NCBI RefSeq assembly: GCF_031846445.1
Contig: NZ_JAVRHR010000003.1
Span: 445,570 to 509,569 of the forward strand
Direction: 5' to 3'
Length of the DNA: 64,000 nucleotides
Origin: Croceitalea rosinachiae
GTDB lineage: Bacteria > Bacteroidota > Bacteroidia > Flavobacteriales > Flavobacteriaceae
Shown: positions 60,593 through 64,000 of the stretch, piece by piece
Numbering within the stretch: position 1 is the first letter of the stretch
How the letters are laid out: every line of letters begins with the position of its first letter
Notes under the pieces: generated by a model
Told to the model about the DNA's origin: nothing
Database searches by the model: none
The model's input: only the letters and a program-made list of their open reading frames with translations
Position numbers and translations under genes: made by a program

Positions 60593-60937
60593 TTATTTCA
60601 CCTTTTCGACAATAGCCTTAAAAGCATCTGGATGGTTCATAGCCAAATCGGCTAAAACCTTTCTGTTCAAGTCAATTCTATTAGATTTTACTTTTCCCAT
60701 AAATTGCGAATAAGACATTCCGTGTAAACGGGCACCTGCATTGATACGGGTAATCCAAAGCGCCCGGAAAGTCCTCTTTTTGTTTCTTCTATCACGGTAA
60801 GCATAAAGCATTGCTTTTTCTACCGCATTTTTCGCTACTGTCCAGACATTTTTGCGTCTTCCGAAGTAACCTTTTGCTTGCTTCATCACCTTTTTTCTTC
60901 TGGCTCTAGAAGCTACTGCATTTACTGATCTTGGCAT
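60593..60937 (-). CDS. rplT: 50S ribosomal protein bL20
   Basis: The 114-residue protein starts MPRSVNAVASRARRKKVMKQ and shows AKGYFGRRKN and LWITRINAGARLHGMSYS, the bL20 signature. Last gene of the thrS-infC-rpmI-rplT operon, ended by the terminator at 60534. Confidence 0.98.
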   Translation of the reverse strand: MPRSVNAVASRARRKKVMKQAKGYFGRRKNVWTVAKNAVEKAMLYAYRDRRNKKRTFRALWITRINAGARLHGMSYSQFMGKVKSNRIDLNRKVLADLAMNHPDAFKAIVEKVK

Positions 60938-61022
60938 TTTTTTAATTTTTTTGTAGTAGGCGGTCTATTTATGACACTTTTTTAAGCCTAACTCCAGGGT
61001 TAATAATTTACCGAATGAACAA

Positions 61023-61220
61023 TTATTTTAAACGTAATTGTTCTTTGATACTATTGACATCAGATTCGTGCACTAGGCCAGAGTGTGTCAATTTAAGTTT
61101 ACGCTTTTTAGACTTCTTAGTCAGAATATGACTTTTAAAAGCGTGCTTTCTTTTAATTTTACCAGAGCCGGTCAGCTTAAATCGCTTTTTAGCACTGGAT
61201 TTTGTTTTCATTTTAGGCAT
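61023..61220 (-). CDS. rpmI: 50S ribosomal protein bL35
   Basis: The 65-residue protein begins MPKMKTKSSAKKRFKLTGSG, typical of bL35. It lies between infC (26 bases) and rplT (85 bases). Confidence 0.98.
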   Translation of the reverse strand: MPKMKTKSSAKKRFKLTGSGKIKRKHAFKSHILTKKSKKRKLKLTHSGLVHESDVNSIKEQLRLK

Positions 61221-61246
61221 TTTTCTTTTTTATGATTTATTTCCGC

Positions 61247-61804
61247 TTACTTCTTACTTGCTTTCGGGGCTATGAACATAGTCATTCTTTTACCCTCTAA
61301 TTTTGGCATTTGTTCTACTTTTCCAACTTCCTCTAGCTCAGAGGCCAATCTTAGTAATAATATTTCTCCTTGGTCTTTATACACAATGGAACGACCCTTG
61401 AAAAAAACATATGCCTTTAATTTAGCACCTTCCTTTAAGAATTTTTCAGCATGTCGCTTCTTAAATTCGTAATCATGGTCATCCGTTTGTGGGCCAAATC
61501 TTATTTCCTTTACAATGACCTTTGTCGCCTTGGCCTTCATGACCTTTTCGCGCTTTTTCTGTTCGTAGAGAAACTTTTTGTAATCAATTATCTTACAAAC
61601 AGGGGGAACAGCTTTTGGTGAAATTTCTACCAAATCCAATTCCAATTCTTCGGCTTTATCTAAAGCCTTTCTAATAGGGTATACACCTATTTCTACATTG
61701 TCTCCAACCAACCTCACCTCAGGAGCAAGTATTTTTTCATTGATATTGTGAGGGTTTTTATTCTCCCTTCTTGGTTGGGGCTTAAATCTTCTTCGTATTG
61801 CTAT
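61247..61804 (-). CDS. infC: translation initiation factor IF-3, probable ATA start
   Basis: IF-3 keeps ribosomal subunits apart and checks start codons. The N-terminal domain has EVRLVGDNVEIGVYPIRKAL, and the C-terminal domain KVIVKEIRFGPQTDDHDYEF. The usual N-terminus (AIRRRFKPQPRRENKNPHNI) is encoded in frame upstream of the first GTG (61717), but this stretch contains no ATG, GTG or TTG. An in-frame TAA lies at 61808-61810. Reading back to ATA at 61804 (or ATA at 61798) gives a complete 185-residue protein. E. coli infC also uses a rare start (AUU), which IF-3 itself discriminates against for feedback control; the same is likely here. Follows thrS by 30 bases. Confidence 0.9.
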   Translation of the reverse strand: MAIRRRFKPQPRRENKNPHNINEKILAPEVRLVGDNVEIGVYPIRKALDKAEELELDLVEISPKAVPPVCKIIDYKKFLYEQKKREKVMKAKATKVIVKEIRFGPQTDDHDYEFKKRHAEKFLKEGAKLKAYVFFKGRSIVYKDQGEILLLRLASELEEVGKVEQMPKLEGKRMTMFIAPKASKK

Positions 61805-61834
61805 GACTTACACTTTTTAATTAAACTTAATTTT

Positions 61835-63772
61835 TTAGAACGACTTTAAGGTACTATTTATTTCTTTTGAAACCAAGTCTGAAAATTGCGATATGCTTAT
61901 ACTACCCAAGTCTTCTCCTCCATGTTTGCGAACAGCAATGGTTTCAGCCGATTCTTCGCTTTCACCGACAATGAGCATAAAGGGTATTTTCTTTAACTCA
62001 GCTTCTCTAATTTTCTTACCTACAGTCTCGTTCCTATTATCAATGAGCGCGCGAATTTCGTGATTTTCTAGCGAATTCAAAACTTTTTCTGCATAATTTT
62101 CATGTTTCTCGCTGACTGGCAATATTATAGCTTGCTTTGGAATCAACCATAACGGAAAGTTTCCACCAGTATGTTCTAATAATAATGCAACAAAACGCTC
62201 CAAGCTCCCAAATGGAGCCCTGTGAATCATTATAGGTCTGTGAAGCTCATTGTCGCTACCTTTATATGTTAAATCAAAGCGTTCAGGTAAATTGTAATCT
62301 ACTTGAATTGTGCCTAATTGCCAGTTTCTCCCTAGGGCATCTTTGACCATGAAATCTAATTTAGGCCCATAAAAAGCTGCTTCCCCAGTTTCAATAACAT
62401 AATCAAGTCCTTTTTCTTCTGCAGCATCGATAATCGCTTGTTCCGCTTTCTGCCAATTTTCGACCTCTCCAATATATTTTTCAGGTTGATCTAAATTACG
62501 AACCGAGACTTGAGCAGTAAAATTTTCAAATCCTAAAGAACCCAATACGTATAAAGTTAGGTCAATTACATTTTTGAACTCACCACTTAACTGATCTGGA
62601 GTACAGAAAATATGAGCATCATCTTGTGTAAAACCCCTAACTCTGGTCAGACCATGTAGTTCACCACTTTGCTCATAACGATATACCGTTCCAAATTCAG
62701 CATAGCGCTTAGGTAAATCTTTATAGCTGAAAGGGCTTGCATTGTAAATTTCACAGTGATGCGGGCAATTCATGGGTTTTAATAAAAATTCTTCATCATC
62801 CTTTGGTGTATGTATAGGTTGAAAGCTATCCTCACCATATTTGGCATAGTGTCCAGAAGTAACATATAACTCTTTTTGGCCTATATGAGGAGTAACCACC
62901 ATTTCGTAGCCAGCTTTTTTCTGTGCTTTTTTTAAGAAGTCTTCTAAACGTTCTCTAAGTGCTGCGCCTTTTGGGAGCCATAGTGGTAGGCCTTGCCCCA
63001 CTTTTTGAGAGAAGGTGAATAGCTCTAATTCTTTACCAAGTTTTCTATGGTCTCTTTTCTTGGCTTCTTCAATCAATTCTAAATATTCAGTAAGCTCTTT
63101 CTGTTTTGGAAATGATATTCCGTAAACCCTAGTAAGTTGTTTGTTTTTTTCGTCTCCTTTAAAGTAAGCGCCGGCAACGCTTAAAATTTTTACAGCTTTT
63201 ACAATTCCAGTATTTGGGATATGTCCACCTCTGCATAAGTCGGTAAAAGTAGAGTGATCGCAAAAAGTAATATCGCCATCTTCAAGATTGGAAATCAAAT
63301 CTACTTTGTATTCATTTTTTTCTTTGTAATAGGATAAGGCATCAGCTTTGCTAACAGACCTCATTTTGAAATCATGTTTGCCCCTAGCAATTTCGAGCAT
63401 TTTGTCTTCAATTTTTTTAAAGTCTTTTTCAGATAATGATTCATCTCCTAAATCAACATCGTAATAAAACCCATTCTCAATAGCAGGTCCAACCCAAAGC
63501 TTAACTTTTGGATATAGTTCTTCGAGGGCCTGTGCTAATATATGGGCGGATGAATGCCAAAATGCTTTTTTACCTTCATTATTGTTCCATGTATATAAGG
63601 TAAGGCTACCGTCTGAGTTTAATGGAGTATTGGCCTCCACAATAGTTTCATTAAATTTTGCTGAAATCACGTTTCTGGCCAAACCTTCACTAATACTCTT
63701 AGCTACTTCAAAAGGAGAACTTCCCTCTTTAACTTCTTTTACAGCACCATCGGGCAGCGTAATATTAATCAT
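61835..63772 (-). CDS. thrS: threonine--tRNA ligase
   Basis: The 645-residue protein has the TGS domain (residues 1-60), the second additional domain with editing residues (HSSAHILAQAL, CRGGHIPNTG), the class II core (LKPMNCPHHCEIYN holding the zinc Cys, FRYEQSGELHG-like YRYEQSGELHGLTRVRGFTQ, IMIHRAPFGSLERF) and the C-terminal anticodon-binding domain. It leads the thrS-infC-rpmI-rplT operon, the order common in many bacteria. Confidence 0.98.
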   Translation of the reverse strand: MINITLPDGAVKEVKEGSSPFEVAKSISEGLARNVISAKFNETIVEANTPLNSDGSLTLYTWNNNEGKKAFWHSSAHILAQALEELYPKVKLWVGPAIENGFYYDVDLGDESLSEKDFKKIEDKMLEIARGKHDFKMRSVSKADALSYYKEKNEYKVDLISNLEDGDITFCDHSTFTDLCRGGHIPNTGIVKAVKILSVAGAYFKGDEKNKQLTRVYGISFPKQKELTEYLELIEEAKKRDHRKLGKELELFTFSQKVGQGLPLWLPKGAALRERLEDFLKKAQKKAGYEMVVTPHIGQKELYVTSGHYAKYGEDSFQPIHTPKDDEEFLLKPMNCPHHCEIYNASPFSYKDLPKRYAEFGTVYRYEQSGELHGLTRVRGFTQDDAHIFCTPDQLSGEFKNVIDLTLYVLGSLGFENFTAQVSVRNLDQPEKYIGEVENWQKAEQAIIDAAEEKGLDYVIETGEAAFYGPKLDFMVKDALGRNWQLGTIQVDYNLPERFDLTYKGSDNELHRPIMIHRAPFGSLERFVALLLEHTGGNFPLWLIPKQAIILPVSEKHENYAEKVLNSLENHEIRALIDNRNETVGKKIREAELKKIPFMLIVGESEESAETIAVRKHGGEDLGSISISQFSDLVSKEINSTLKSF

Positions 63773-63796
63773 CTTACTTTAAAATTAGAATAGCCG

Positions 63797-63826
63797 CAAA
63801 GATAATATCTTGTGCGAATGCTACAA
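63797..63826 (-). promoter_or_regulatory. Bacteroidota-type promoter of the thrS operon
   Basis: Minus strand: TTG (63824-63826), 19 bases, TATCTTTG (63797-63804): a perfect consensus, 24 bases before the ATG. No T-box-like leader fits in such a short 5' region. Confidence 0.88.
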
Positions 63827-64000
63827 TTATATTAGCTGGTTTCGTGTGCATAAAAATTTAGATAAAGAACAGGTATTCAAGGGTATTTGGTAAAACCACT
63901 AAAAGTTATTATCTTATTGGTCCGTTTTTTTTAATTTTTAATCATTTTATTTATCTGATAAACAGAAGGTTAAATTTTTTTTTAATTTTTATTCAAAAAG

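Noticed and set aside
61247..61717. infC starting at GTG 61717
   Set aside because: It would drop the conserved N-terminal segment that is clearly encoded upstream in the same frame.

Overview
The window looks like a chromosomal segment of a marine-type member of the Flavobacteriaceae (Bacteroidota). The evidence is: AT-rich DNA; promoters of the Bacteroidota form TTG-N19-TAnnTTTG (exact copies before rpmB, accA, thrS, a lipoprotein gene and three small island genes); almost no Shine-Dalgarno sequences; a DUF4295/bL38 ribosomal gene after rpmB-rpmG; PorT-type barrel, DUF2911, DUF6090 and thrombospondin-3-tailed proteins; and a flavobacterial carotenoid operon under a MerR regulator.

Layout. 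1-34.7 kb is core genome. It holds a truncated Na+/solute symporter, recR, a 2-oxoacid dehydrogenase E2, an esterase, a DEDDh exonuclease, an FAH-family enzyme, an Hpt protein, cinA, rpmB-rpmG-bL38, ftsY, a DUF2911 protein, a beta-lactamase-fold hydrolase, rimO, an aquaporin, an ECF sigma/anti-sigma pair, a fasciclin protein, a DoxX/oxidoreductase operon, an unusual 852-residue cNMP-binding/acyltransferase/SGNH fusion, a class A beta-lactamase-like lipoprotein, a parvulin/SurA pair, a MoxR ATPase, aconitase and a TlpA-like protein without its cysteines. It ends with a tightly coupled minus-strand operon, a CarH-like MerR regulator followed by crtI-crtB-crtZ-crtD-cruF, which suggests light-controlled synthesis of a saproxanthin/myxol-type carotenoid (a lycopene cyclase and GGPP synthase are not in the cluster).

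34.75-47.73 kb is a roughly 13 kb integrated island. A 23-bp direct repeat covers the 3' end of tRNA-Lys(TTT): the intact gene lies at the right end next to a tyrosine recombinase, and the displaced fragment, still followed by its old terminator, lies at the left end. The island has a BfmA/BtgA-type mobilization gene preceded by three stacked hairpins (a likely oriT) but no relaxase, so it looks mobilizable in trans or decayed. Cargo: a divergent pair of a DUF3419/BtaA-like aminocarboxypropyl transferase and a GNAT-like protein (possible amino-lipid synthesis), a DinB-like protein, two small lipoproteins, a DUF6090 protein, and a coupled GNAT-like/APC permease pair. Three diverged copies of a 62-65 residue protein, each with a TTG start and the same exact promoter, are spread between the cargo modules. 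This is the most unusual structure in the window.

47.8-64 kb is core genome again: aroK, a phosphoribosyltransferase, an S4 RNA-binding protein, an FKBP-like lipoprotein, a barrel protein, split transketolase, tgt, an LptF/G permease, accA, dnaB, a secreted protein often labelled asparagine synthetase B, a HAD phosphatase, yjbQ, and the thrS-infC-rpmI-rplT operon, in which infC appears to lack any ATG/GTG/TTG start and probably begins at ATA.

All functions are inferred from reading the sequence; no database search was possible.
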